In this document: positions 24,755 to 32,193 of the stretch, piece after piece
How positions within the stretch are numbered: the stretch's first letter is position 1
Layout of the letters: every line of letters begins with the position of its first letter
DNA from: Bog-756 sp035531955
GTDB taxonomy: Bacteria; Actinomycetota; Acidimicrobiia; Acidimicrobiales; RAAP-2
Reading direction: 5' to 3'
Assembly: GCA_035531955.1 (NCBI GenBank)
Contig: DATKRZ010000035.1
Coordinates: 1-48,984, forward strand
DNA length: 48,984 bases
The notes under the pieces: model-generated
The model's database searches: none
What the model was told of the DNA's origin: nothing
What the model saw: the letters and a program-made list of their open reading frames with translations, nothing else
Translations under genes and position numbers: made by a program

Positions 24755-24762
24755 CTACCGAG

Positions 24763-25326
24763 ATGAATGGACCGTTCCTTTTGCTCCTGTCGGGCCCGCC
24801 AGGGGCGGGGAAGACGACTGTAGGACGGCTCATCGCTTCGAAGTGTTCCCGTTCAGCATGCATTCAGTCGGACTGGTTCTGGACGACCATCGTCAACGGC
24901 CACGTCCCTCCGTGGGAGGCGGGAGCCGACGGACAGAACCAAGTGATGATCCGATCGGCGGTGGCTACCGCAGCGCGGATGGCGGACGGCGGCTATTCGA
25001 CCGTACTGGAAGGCATCATCGGGCCTTGGCACTTCGATCTCGTGCGGGACGAAATGGCCATGTGTTCGGTGGGCGTGAGCTACGTCGTCCTCCGGCCCCA
25101 CCTGGATGCCTGTCTTGCGAGGGCCACCGGACGGGGCGCTGATGGGTCGGAGCACCGTGATGCCCTGACTGACGAGGGACCAATCCGTCACATGTGGAAC
25201 GAGTTCGCCCACCTCGGTGACTACGAACGCTGCGTCTTCGACAGTTCGATGTTCGAACCTCCCGGGACGGCCGACGTGGTCTGCGCGCGGATTGGCGATG
25301 ACCGCAATGCGCTGTTCATGGAATGA
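24763..25326 (+). CDS. P-loop kinase-like ATPase
   Basis: 187 residues. A perfect Walker A, GPPGAGKTT, lies at 11-19, followed by a helix and QSDWFWTTIVNG, an acceptor-type Asp region as in nucleoside, gluconate or chloramphenicol kinases and zeta toxins. VLEGIIGPWHFDLV fits the substrate-binding strand. No antitoxin gene is next to it. It would phosphorylate a small molecule in the cytoplasm; substrate unknown. Base composition here is lower in GC than the catabolic genes and the upstream DNA is decayed, so recent acquisition is possible. Confidence 0.8.
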   Translation: MNGPFLLLLSGPPGAGKTTVGRLIASKCSRSACIQSDWFWTTIVNGHVPPWEAGADGQNQVMIRSAVATAARMADGGYSTVLEGIIGPWHFDLVRDEMAMCSVGVSYVVLRPHLDACLARATGRGADGSEHRDALTDEGPIRHMWNEFAHLGDYERCVFDSSMFEPPGTADVVCARIGDDRNALFME

Positions 25327-25434
25327 CACGGTGAACGATCCCCGTGACACGATCGGGGACATCCGGATGGTCGGTCGTCCATCGGATCTCCCAGCGACGA
25401 GCTTCCCATTCCACAGCGTGGGAGGGATCGCTCG

Positions 25435-26106
25435 GTGAGGATCGTCGTCGGAGAAACACTTCCTCTTGCCTTGGTAGTGACGATCTCGCCACTCAATATC
25501 ATTCCCGCGATTCTCCTGTTGTTCACTTCGAGGCCCCTAGCGAATGCCTTGTGCTTCCTCGGTGGGTTCATTGTGGGCGTCGCCGTCGTCCTCGGCCTGT
25601 TCGTCTCCATCACAGGGGCGGTCAACCTGTCTGCGGATTCGGGCCATTCAGGGTGGACCGGGGGATTGAAGCTGGTCCTTGGGATCTACCTCGTGGTGGC
25701 AGCCGTCCGAAAGTTTCGTGGTCGGCCAAGGGCCGGGGAAGTGGGGTCGATGCCCAAATGGATGAGTGGTATCGCCGGATACACTCCGGGCAGAGCGCTG
25801 GGTGCAGGTGCTGTCCTCGGCGCATTGAACCCCAAGAACCTGGTCGTGGGCTTGGCGACTGCTGCCGCCATTTCCGCGGGCGGGCTGTCTGTTCGGCAAC
25901 AGTTTGCCGTAAGCGCCATCTACATCTTCGTCGCCGTGCTCGGCGTCGCCACACCGATCCTGGTGATGGTCTTCCTCGGAGACGGAGCTCCGGAAGTCCT
26001 CGATGGGTGGAACGTCTGGCTCAGGCAGAACAACGCCAGTGTCATGTCGGTACTGTTCGTGGTGTTCGGAGTTGTACTGATTGGCCAGGCAATATCAGGG
26101 CTCTAG
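25435..26106 (+). CDS. GAP/Sap family membrane protein (LysE-like superfamily)
   Basis: 223 residues from GTG 25435, with GGGAGGG upstream. About six membrane helices: 4-30, 36-62, 75-95, 115-140, 155-180 and 198-220. The N-terminal TLPLALVVTISPLNIIPAIL, the ALNPKNLVVGLATAAAI loop after a cytoplasmic basic stretch, and the overall length match the SfLAP/GAP family of mycobacteria (sulfolipid-1 addressing protein Sap, glycopeptidolipid exporter Gap). Those assist export of cell-wall lipids; the substrate here is unknown. Confidence 0.85.
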   Translation: MRIVVGETLPLALVVTISPLNIIPAILLLFTSRPLANALCFLGGFIVGVAVVLGLFVSITGAVNLSADSGHSGWTGGLKLVLGIYLVVAAVRKFRGRPRAGEVGSMPKWMSGIAGYTPGRALGAGAVLGALNPKNLVVGLATAAAISAGGLSVRQQFAVSAIYIFVAVLGVATPILVMVFLGDGAPEVLDGWNVWLRQNNASVMSVLFVVFGVVLIGQAISGL

Positions 26107-26468
26107 GTGCCGCCCCGGCTCCTGTCAGAGGCAATGGACTCTTGCAACTCCGAATTGCATTCTGTAGGGTCGGTCCGGGCGGCGGAGCCGTCGATGCCGC
26201 GGTGACCGGATTTGGCGGGATCCGGTTGCCGCAGCAATCACTATTGCCGCCGGTCGTGGGTGCCCAGCAGGGAGGTCGCCACGAGGTCGGTGCGGCCGCC
26301 TCGGCAAAGCTGGAGGAGCATCGAGGAGATTCTCCGAGCCGGATCCAGGCCAGTTGCCCGCAGGTGTGACGAGCCACGACGGGCAGGATCCGGGCAGGAC
26401 ACGTGTATGCCCTGGCTGCTCAGAGTTGGTCGCCTCTGGCCCGATCCGACGACGCCGGAGGGACGCGT
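26107..26468. other. Gap between convergent GAP-family and TetR genes
   Basis: 362 bases between two gene ends. I see no frame with family character, no clear terminator hairpin and no promoter needed here; open frames are Arg/Ser/Pro-rich shadows. Confidence 0.5.
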
Positions 26469-27284
26469 TCACCCGTCCAAACGATGCCTACGACGGCGGC
26501 ATGACTCCGGATCAGGCTCGAGGAACTGGTAGGCGAGAGCCTCGAGCCCGACAGCGAAGGGAGACCATTCCTGGTCTTCCCCATCGGGACCGGTTGGACG
26601 GATCATCATCCCGGTGTGGCCACTCGCCAACTGACGCAGTGCGCATCCCTCGGCGTAGGCGATCGCCGCCGTGCTGAACTGGTCCATCGTCATGGGATGG
26701 CGGACCCGAAGTCCGAGCACGTCGATGAGGGCGATGAAGTTCTGACTCCAGAATCGGGTCACCGACATGTACCCGTCCGCCAAGGCGACTTTGATCCGCG
26801 CCCGTATGTCCGGCTTCGCCGCGGTAGTCGCCATGGCAACAACACTGATCCACAGCGGCCAGTTGTTCGATTGGTCGATGGCGGCGCTGCTTGCGTTGCC
26901 TTCAACCCGGCACACCTCCCGGAGAGCCCGAGTGCGGGATTCTGGAGTTGTCAAATCGAGAGCACCCAACATGGCTATGACTCGCCGCCCACTGCCCTGG
27001 GCTCGACGTGCCTCGTCCCGTGCGATGGTGATCAGCACTTCGGCCTGGAAGTCCGCCTGGTTCTCCCAGATGCGCTTGATCACCGATGCGTTGGTGATCC
27101 GCACGCCCGTCTTCGCTTCCACCCGGGCGAAGACTCTCTTGAAGGTGAGATTGCTCGAACCAGCCTCAAGTCCTTCCGCAAACAGGATCTCGCGTCCCTC
27201 TTCGATGAGCTTCATGCGCAGCTCCTCACGACTGCGCCTCGGCTGCAATGTGGTCACCGCGCTTTGTCTCCGAACCCTCGCCAT
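26469..27284 (-). CDS. TetR-like transcriptional regulator
   Basis: About 271 residues from ATG 27284. The N-terminal segment RSREELRMKLIEEGREILF (helix 1), then TFKRVFARVEAKTGVRITNA (helices 2-3, recognition) and SVIKRIWENQADFQAEVL (helix 4) have the TetR layout, though with a longer loop than usual; the rest is an all-helical ligand-binding domain. A 13-bp palindrome at 27298-27310 just upstream suggests autoregulation. The ligand and targets are unknown; the GAP-family gene is the nearest neighbour. Confidence 0.75.
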   Translation of the reverse strand: MARVRRQSAVTTLQPRRSREELRMKLIEEGREILFAEGLEAGSSNLTFKRVFARVEAKTGVRITNASVIKRIWENQADFQAEVLITIARDEARRAQGSGRRVIAMLGALDLTTPESRTRALREVCRVEGNASSAAIDQSNNWPLWISVVAMATTAAKPDIRARIKVALADGYMSVTRFWSQNFIALIDVLGLRVRHPMTMDQFSTAAIAYAEGCALRQLASGHTGMMIRPTGPDGEDQEWSPFAVGLEALAYQFLEPDPESCRRRRHRLDG

Positions 27285-27668
27285 CGAAGTTGTCGGAACG
27301 TCGCCGACGTGACTGATGCCATCGACACTCACACTAACTGCTGTTACAGATATCCCACCGGTGCGGTGGCATGGGACACGGGCCTCAGTGGCGGAATTCC
27401 TATGCCTCCGTGAGCATCTCGGGAAAAGGGAGCTCGCCCAAGGAGGTGGCAATTGCCAAGACTTCTGCCAGGGCGGTCTGCGGCCCGGTGGCATCGGTGC
27501 CGTCGGGAGCGGATCCCCTGCGGGCCGACTTCGAGCGTCTGATCACCGACCGGTGTGCGAGCGCGACCGTGGTCATGTCACGATGTCGGCGGCCGGCAGG
27601 TCCGGTGCCGGCGGCCACGGTGAGAGGTCAGGCCGCCTACGACTTCCCATACAGGAGGAGAATATCTG
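27285..27668. other. Intergenic region between TetR and VOC genes
   Basis: 384 bases. It contains the ACGTCG-C-CGACGT palindrome (27298-27310), a CTGTTACAG palindrome (27341-27349) and, at its right end, the AGGAGGAG ribosome binding site of the VOC gene. The open frames that cross it have no family character. Confidence 0.5.
27298..27310. promoter_or_regulatory. Palindrome, candidate TetR autoregulatory operator
   Basis: ACGTCG-C-CGACGT is a perfect odd palindrome lying 14 bases upstream of the TetR start codon, where binding would block transcription of the regulator. Confidence 0.45.
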
Positions 27669-28106
27669 ATGCTCTCGTTCTCCCATTTCGGCATCTGTGT
27701 GTCCGATCTCGAGCGATCCATCCGGTTCTATCGCGACGGCCTCGGATTCGAACTTGTGGCAAGTCACCGGGTCGGGGAGGAGTTCGGTGCCCTCATGGAG
27801 ATCGACGGTGTGCGCCTCGAGTCGAGGATGCTCTCCCGTGACGGGGTGACCCTCGAGCTCCTCGGTTTCGGATCGCCGGGTCACACGGGCGATGGACAGC
27901 GTCGCCCGATGAACCAACTTGGCCTGACCCACCTCTCTTTGCTGGTTGACGACCTCGAGGCGATGGCTTCGACCATCGAAGACCTCGGCGGTGCGGTCGT
28001 GCGCGAAAGCCGGACCACCTTCGGCGCCGATGGCACCCGGTTGGACTTCCTGTACTGCACCGACCCCGATGGTGTGAGGATCGAACTGATGGACCTTCCC
28101 GGTTGA
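27669..28106 (+). CDS. VOC (glyoxalase/bleomycin-resistance/dioxygenase) family protein
   Basis: 145 residues with a strong AGGAGGAG before the ATG. Two beta-alpha-beta-beta-beta modules are visible: FSHFGICVSDLERSIRFYRD with GVTLELLGF, and LGLTHLSLLVDDLEAMAST with CTDPDGVRIELMDL. Candidate metal ligands are H6, E63 or its neighbour, H92 and E140, as in methylmalonyl-CoA epimerase or glyoxalase I. A small isomerase or lyase acting on a CoA or glutathione-type adduct is likely, but the reaction is not fixed. Confidence 0.85.
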   Translation: MLSFSHFGICVSDLERSIRFYRDGLGFELVASHRVGEEFGALMEIDGVRLESRMLSRDGVTLELLGFGSPGHTGDGQRRPMNQLGLTHLSLLVDDLEAMASTIEDLGGAVVRESRTTFGADGTRLDFLYCTDPDGVRIELMDLPG

Positions 28107-28140
28107 GGCGGCCGGGCGGACCGGCCGGGGCATCCTCCGG

Positions 28141-28146
28141 TACGGT
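28141..28146 (+). promoter_or_regulatory. -10 box giving a leaderless mRNA for the rhodanese gene
   Basis: TACGGT ends six bases before GTG 28153; the first transcribed base is predicted to be the G of the start codon. Confidence 0.6.
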
Positions 28147-28152
28147 GAAGCC

Positions 28153-28503
28153 GTGACCACCCGACCGGACGCCGTAATTGGCCTCGATCCCGAAGGCGCC
28201 CGAAGGGCCGTTGACCGAGGTGCGCTCCTCCTCGATGTCCGCGAGGACGACGAGTGGGCAGAAGGCCACGCCCCCGGAGCGGTCCATCTGCCGATGGGCC
28301 AGCTCGCCGGGCGGATCGATGAGGTCCCCACGGAACGGACCGTCGTCTGCGTCTGCCGGGTGGGGGGCCGGTCCATGGCGGTGGCGAACGACCTGGCCGC
28401 GGCCGGATACGACGTCCGCAACCTCGACGGAGGAATGCTGGCCTGGGAGCTGGCCGGCCTGCCCGTGGTGAACAGCGGCGCCGATCCGGGCAGGATCATC
28501 TGA
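28153..28503 (+). CDS. Rhodanese-like sulfurtransferase domain protein
   Basis: 116 residues, one rhodanese domain. LLLDVREDDEWAEGHAPGAVHLP is the CH2A/B region, the active-site Cys is C68 in the six-residue loop CRVGGRS (68-74), and NLDGGMLAWELAGLPV closes the domain. Single-domain rhodaneses transfer sulfane sulfur from thiosulfate or persulfides to thiols. DUF4031 and TLP1 genes follow closely (22 and 10 bases), so they may form one transcript. Confidence 0.92.
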   Translation: MTTRPDAVIGLDPEGARRAVDRGALLLDVREDDEWAEGHAPGAVHLPMGQLAGRIDEVPTERTVVCVCRVGGRSMAVANDLAAAGYDVRNLDGGMLAWELAGLPVVNSGADPGRII

Positions 28504-28525
28504 ATCCGCCGGTGGACCCACGGCC

Positions 28526-28843
28526 GTGACCGTCTACCTCGATGACTGGCGGCAGCCGGCACGGCTGGGCCAAGTCGACGACCATTGGTCGCACCTGGTG
28601 GCAGACACCGACGAGGAGCTCCATGCCTTCGCCGTCCGTCTGGGCATGAGGCGGGAGTGGTTCCAGCACAAAGCCGGTCGTCCGCACCAGGCCCACTACG
28701 ACGTGCCCGATCGGGCCCGCCAGGATGCGATCGACCTGGGGGCCGTCCCGGTGACCTGGCGCCAGGTCGGCCGGATGATGCGGGAGCGCCGATTCGGCCG
28801 ATCCGCTCCGGCGACGGCTCCATCCCCCCGACAAGAGGGTTGA
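28526..28843 (+). CDS. DUF4031 family protein
   Basis: 105 residues from GTG 28526. MTVYLDDWRQPARLG, WSHLVADTDEELHAFA, LGMRREWFQHKAGRPHQAHY and YDVPDRARQDAIDLGAVPVT are the conserved pieces of DUF4031. No function is established for the family; the conserved Trp, His and Tyr suggest a small nucleotide- or metal-binding fold. The C-terminal 15 residues are a variable Ser/Pro tail. Confidence 0.85.
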   Translation: MTVYLDDWRQPARLGQVDDHWSHLVADTDEELHAFAVRLGMRREWFQHKAGRPHQAHYDVPDRARQDAIDLGAVPVTWRQVGRMMRERRFGRSAPATAPSPRQEG

Positions 28844-28853
28844 CCCGAATCCG

Positions 28854-30338
28854 GTGGACACTCCCCGCGACGAACCGGCCTCACTTGGCCCGCGGTCCCC
28901 GGTGGTGGTCGGGGTGGGAGCGGCCTCCGGGCACGCCGAGGCGGTCGAACTGATGGCCCGGGCGCTGACGGCGGCCGGTTCGGACGCCGGCTCTCCGCAG
29001 GTCCTTGAGCGCGTCGACCGCATCGCCGTGCCCCAGGGGAGCTGGGCCTATCCGGATCCGGGCCACCTGGTGGCCGCGATGGTCGGGGCGTCGGGGGCGC
29101 GTACCCATCTGGCCGAGCTGGGCGTCCCACAGCAGAGCCTGATCAACGACGCACTTTCGGCGATCAGCTCGGGTGCCTCCGAGGTGGCGGTCGTCGTCGG
29201 GGGCGAAGCCAAGCGGTGGGCCAGGGATGTGGCCCGGTCCGGGGGAGAGCCGGTGGAGACCCATCAGGCCCACCGACAGCCCGATGTCACCCACCGTCGA
29301 TCAGGGCCGCTGCTCGAGCAGGTCGAGGTGGTTCACCGATTGTGGGACCCGGTCCAACAGTACGCCATGATCGAAAACGCCCTGCGGGCCGTCGAGCGCC
29401 TCACGCCCGCCGAGCACCGGGCCGAGATCGCCCGCCTGTGGGCGCGCTTCAACCGGGTTGCCGGAACCAATCCCGCCGCCGCCTTCCCCGAGCCGATGGG
29501 AGCCGAACAGATCGATACCCCATCGGCGTCGAATCGGCCGCTGGCCTTCCCTTACAACAAATGGCACTCCACCCAGTGGACGGTCAACCAGGCGGCCGCC
29601 CTCCTGCTCTGCTCGGTCGAGAGCGCAGACCGGCTGGGCGTGCCGAGTGACCGGTGGGTCTTCCCCCTGGTCGGGCTCGAGTCGAGTCACGCCGTCTCGC
29701 TGCTGCGCCGCCGACTGCCCCATGCCTGGCCGGCCATGGAGGTGCTCGGCCGGGCCGCGGCAGCCCGGATCGGGAGGCCTGTCGCCGAGGCCGAGATCTT
29801 CGAGGCCTACAGCTGCTTCCCGGCGGCGGTGCGGGTGCAGCAGCGATCTCTGGGCCTGGACCCGGGCGGCACGCCGACGATCACCGGCGGCATGGCGTTC
29901 GCCGGCGGTCCCTTCAACAATTTCGTCCTCCAGGCCACGGTCGAGGTCCTCGGTGCGCTGCGCTCGGAGCCCGGGGCGCTGGGGGTGGTCACCACCGTAA
30001 GCGGACTCCTGACCAAACCCGGCCTCGGGGTGTGGTCGGCGCGACCCGATGGCCGGCCGCCCCTGGTAGCCGACCTGGCCGGCGACGCCGCGTCGCTCAC
30101 CGGTGTCCTCGACGTGGTCGAGGCCCTGGACGGCTATGAGGGCGACGCGGTCGTGGCCACCTACACCGTCACCTTCGACGGCCTCGACCCGGTCCGCACG
30201 CTGGCACTGTGCGACACCGCCGACGGCCGGCGCTGCCTGGCGGTGAGCGACGACACGGGACTGGCGGCCCACGCCGTGGCCCGTGAGCTCATCGGGGCAG
30301 GTGTCCGAGTGGGTGGCGGCCGGTTCGAGGTGGGCTGA
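28854..30338 (+). CDS. Thiolase-like protein (TLP1 type), acetyl-CoA acetyltransferase-related
   Basis: 494 residues from GTG 28854, longer than a thiolase (about 390) because of a C-terminal beta-rich add-on (residues about 410-494, ending GVRVGGGRFEVG) typical of TLP1 proteins. The core keeps NDALSAISSGASEVAVVVGG and the NKWHSTQWTVNQAAALLLCS loop, EAYSCFPAAVRVQ and GGMAFAGGPFNNF, but the nucleophilic Cys of true thiolases is not at its usual place (SLINDALSA). Such proteins may transfer or bind lipids rather than cleave beta-ketoacyl-CoA. Mycobacterial relatives are uncharacterised or linked to lipid metabolism. Confidence 0.85.
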   Translation: MDTPRDEPASLGPRSPVVVGVGAASGHAEAVELMARALTAAGSDAGSPQVLERVDRIAVPQGSWAYPDPGHLVAAMVGASGARTHLAELGVPQQSLINDALSAISSGASEVAVVVGGEAKRWARDVARSGGEPVETHQAHRQPDVTHRRSGPLLEQVEVVHRLWDPVQQYAMIENALRAVERLTPAEHRAEIARLWARFNRVAGTNPAAAFPEPMGAEQIDTPSASNRPLAFPYNKWHSTQWTVNQAAALLLCSVESADRLGVPSDRWVFPLVGLESSHAVSLLRRRLPHAWPAMEVLGRAAAARIGRPVAEAEIFEAYSCFPAAVRVQQRSLGLDPGGTPTITGGMAFAGGPFNNFVLQATVEVLGALRSEPGALGVVTTVSGLLTKPGLGVWSARPDGRPPLVADLAGDAASLTGVLDVVEALDGYEGDAVVATYTVTFDGLDPVRTLALCDTADGRRCLAVSDDTGLAAHAVARELIGAGVRVGGGRFEVG

Positions 30339-30381
30339 CCGATCGGGTCGAGGAGCAGGTTCGTTCCCGGGCCGGGCCCGG

Positions 30382-30387
30382 TACGGT
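30382..30387 (+). promoter_or_regulatory. -10 box giving a leaderless mRNA for the PPOX protein
   Basis: TACGGT ends six bases before ATG 30394; this rules against the longer open frame that starts at 30283. Confidence 0.6.
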
Positions 30388-30393
30388 TGGGCC

Positions 30394-30822
30394 ATGGGAC
30401 TGCCACTGAACGACGCCCTCACCTTCGTGCGGCGACACAACAAGGGGGTGCTGGTCACCACGCGCCGGGATGGGCGGCCTCAGCTCTCCAACATCATGTA
30501 CACCCCGGGATCGGACTACTCGGTCAGGATATCGGTCACCGAAGGGAGGGCGAAGACCAAAAACCTCCGCCGGGACCCCCGCGCCGCGTTGCATGTGACC
30601 CGGCCCGACTTCTTCGCCTACGTGGTTCTCGACGGCGAGGTTGCGCTATCGCCCACGGTTCGGTCAATCGGCGACCCAGTGGTGGAGGAGTTGATCGACA
30701 TGTACCGTCTGGCCCGGGGGGAGCACCCCGACTGGGACGAATTCCGCCACGGGATGGTGTCGGAGGGACGGGTGGTGGCGACGCTTTCCGCCACCTATGC
30801 CTACGGCATGCTCGGAGACTGA
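30394..30822 (+). CDS. PPOX-class F420-dependent oxidoreductase family protein
   Basis: 142 residues from the leaderless ATG. The split beta-barrel flavin-binding fold shows as FVRRHNKGVLVTTRRDGRPQ, SNIMYTPGSDYSVRISVTEG, RAKTKNLRRDPRAALHVT and the dimer-forming C-terminal helix. It resembles M. tuberculosis Rv1155-type proteins, which bind F420 or FMN. Substrate unknown; biliverdin or quinone reduction has been shown for relatives. Convergent with the DsbA-family gene. Confidence 0.9.
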   Translation: MGLPLNDALTFVRRHNKGVLVTTRRDGRPQLSNIMYTPGSDYSVRISVTEGRAKTKNLRRDPRAALHVTRPDFFAYVVLDGEVALSPTVRSIGDPVVEELIDMYRLARGEHPDWDEFRHGMVSEGRVVATLSATYAYGMLGD

Positions 30823-30836
30823 GCGCCGGACGCGCG

Positions 30837-31538
30837 TCAGGGGGAACACACACCTCCAGCACACGCCTCGTCGACGCCCGTATGGTCGGCCAGGGTCATC
30901 GGATGGGAGTCTGACCAGGCCCGCTCCAACGCTCCCAGCAGCACATCGGCCGGCTGCGCTCCCGACACGCCGACCGACTCGTCGATGACGAAGAAGGGCA
31001 CCCCGCGTACACCGAGCGAGGTCGCCCGCGACTCGTCGCGTCGGACGTCGGAGGCGAAGGCATCGCCGTGCAGTGTCGATTCGGCCTCCGACGGGTCGAG
31101 TCCCACCTCGGTGGCCAATCTGGTCAACACGGCCGGGTCCCCGATCGACTGGCCCTCGGTGAAGTAGGCGGCGAAAAGCCGCTCCTTCATGGCGTCCGCC
31201 CGGTCGCGGGTGGCGGCCAGATGGATAAGTCGATGGGCGTCGAAGGTGTTGCCGGCCTGGACCCGGTCGAGGTGGTACTCGAGGCCGACCCCGGCAGCCA
31301 GAGCGGTCATCCTGTCGTTCGCCGCCTCGGCCTGGTCCTCGGTCATCCCGTACTTTCGCCGGAGGATCTGGCTCATGGTCAGTCCCACCCGTCCCGGGGA
31401 GCGCGGATCCAACTCGAAGCTCCTCCACTCGACGGTGACCCGGTCGGCGTGGGAGAACCGTGTGAGCGCCTCCTCCAAATGTCGCTTTCCGATGTAGCAC
31501 CACGGGCAGACCACATCCGACCAGACCTCCACCTTCAC
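30837..31538 (-). CDS. DsbA-family oxidoreductase, FrnE-like
   Basis: About 233 residues from GTG 31538 with GGAGAG upstream; a longer open frame reaches 31619. The thioredoxin-fold active site CPWC is at 11-14 in VEVWSDVVCPWCYIGKRHLE, and RGVPFFVIDESVGVSGAQP gives the cis-Pro loop. Length and the WSDVVCPWCYIGK start match FrnE-type cytosolic 2-hydroxychromene isomerase/DsbA proteins; there is no signal peptide. A second Cys pair (CAGGVC) ends the protein, which could form an additional disulfide. Confidence 0.88.
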   Translation of the reverse strand: MKVEVWSDVVCPWCYIGKRHLEEALTRFSHADRVTVEWRSFELDPRSPGRVGLTMSQILRRKYGMTEDQAEAANDRMTALAAGVGLEYHLDRVQAGNTFDAHRLIHLAATRDRADAMKERLFAAYFTEGQSIGDPAVLTRLATEVGLDPSEAESTLHGDAFASDVRRDESRATSLGVRGVPFFVIDESVGVSGAQPADVLLGALERAWSDSHPMTLADHTGVDEACAGGVCSP

Positions 31539-31658
31539 CGCGCACTCTCCGCTTCCCTGTGCATGCCAAACGCTGCTCTCTCCAGCCGCACCAGCGCCCC
31601 TCTCTTCAGCAGTAGTCAACTGCCCCGGCCCTCCTGGTATTCCGATCGCTCTGGCCGG

Positions 31659-31664
31659 TAGCGT
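31659..31664 (+). promoter_or_regulatory. Candidate -10 box of the ABM protein
   Basis: TAGCGT predicts transcription start at 31671, two bases before ATG 31673. Confidence 0.45.
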
Positions 31665-31672
31665 CAGTCGGC

Positions 31673-31972
31673 ATGATCCTCGAGCACGCCCTGATCACCA
31701 TCCGCCCCGGGACCGCTGATGACTTCGAGGACGCGTTGGCGAGGGCCCGTCCCATCATCGCCGCCTCGCACGGCTTCATCTCGTTGGAGCTGCACCACGG
31801 GATCGAGCAGCCGGACCAGTACCTCCTCTTGGTCGAGTGGGAGAGCCTCGACGACCACCTGGTCGGCTTCCGGGCGTCGGCGGCCTTCACCGAATGGCGG
31901 GCCCTGATCGGCCCCTTCTTCGAGCTCCCTCCGGTCGTCGGCCACTTCGCTCCGGTCGAGGATCTGGTCTGA
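31673..31972 (+). CDS. Antibiotic biosynthesis monooxygenase (ABM) domain protein
   Basis: 99 residues, one ABM ferredoxin-like fold: EHALITIRPGTADDFEDALA, then GFISLELHHGIEQPDQYLLL and VEWESLDDHLVGFRAS. Members are small dimers that act on quinones or heme, or are of unknown role; the W-[ED]-S motif and the His of LHHG fit cofactor-free ABM enzymes. It is divergent from the FrnE-like gene. Confidence 0.88.
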   Translation: MILEHALITIRPGTADDFEDALARARPIIAASHGFISLELHHGIEQPDQYLLLVEWESLDDHLVGFRASAAFTEWRALIGPFFELPPVVGHFAPVEDLV

Positions 31973-32193
31973 TGCCGGTCATCCCGCCCGCCGCCTCGAA
32001 TACGGCCTTGCGGTCCAGCTGGGTGTCGCCAGGCCTGATCGGAACGGCGTCGACCGAGTCCATCCTCGGTGACCACGACCGGCGCGCCTCTCTTGGCGTG
32101 CGGATCACCGTTGATCGGATCGGCGGGGTCGGGCCGTGGAGGGCCTAGGCTGCGCGGGGGTCGTCACCGGCGTGGACGACCTCTGCCGATGCC

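Larger units (their letters stand above)
24310..24762. other. Non-coding or decayed stretch upstream of the P-loop kinase
   Basis: Lower GC than its surroundings, no frame with family character, one heptamer repeat tract (24459-24500) and the -10 box of the following gene at its end. Short open frames here read as Arg-rich noise. Confidence 0.5.
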
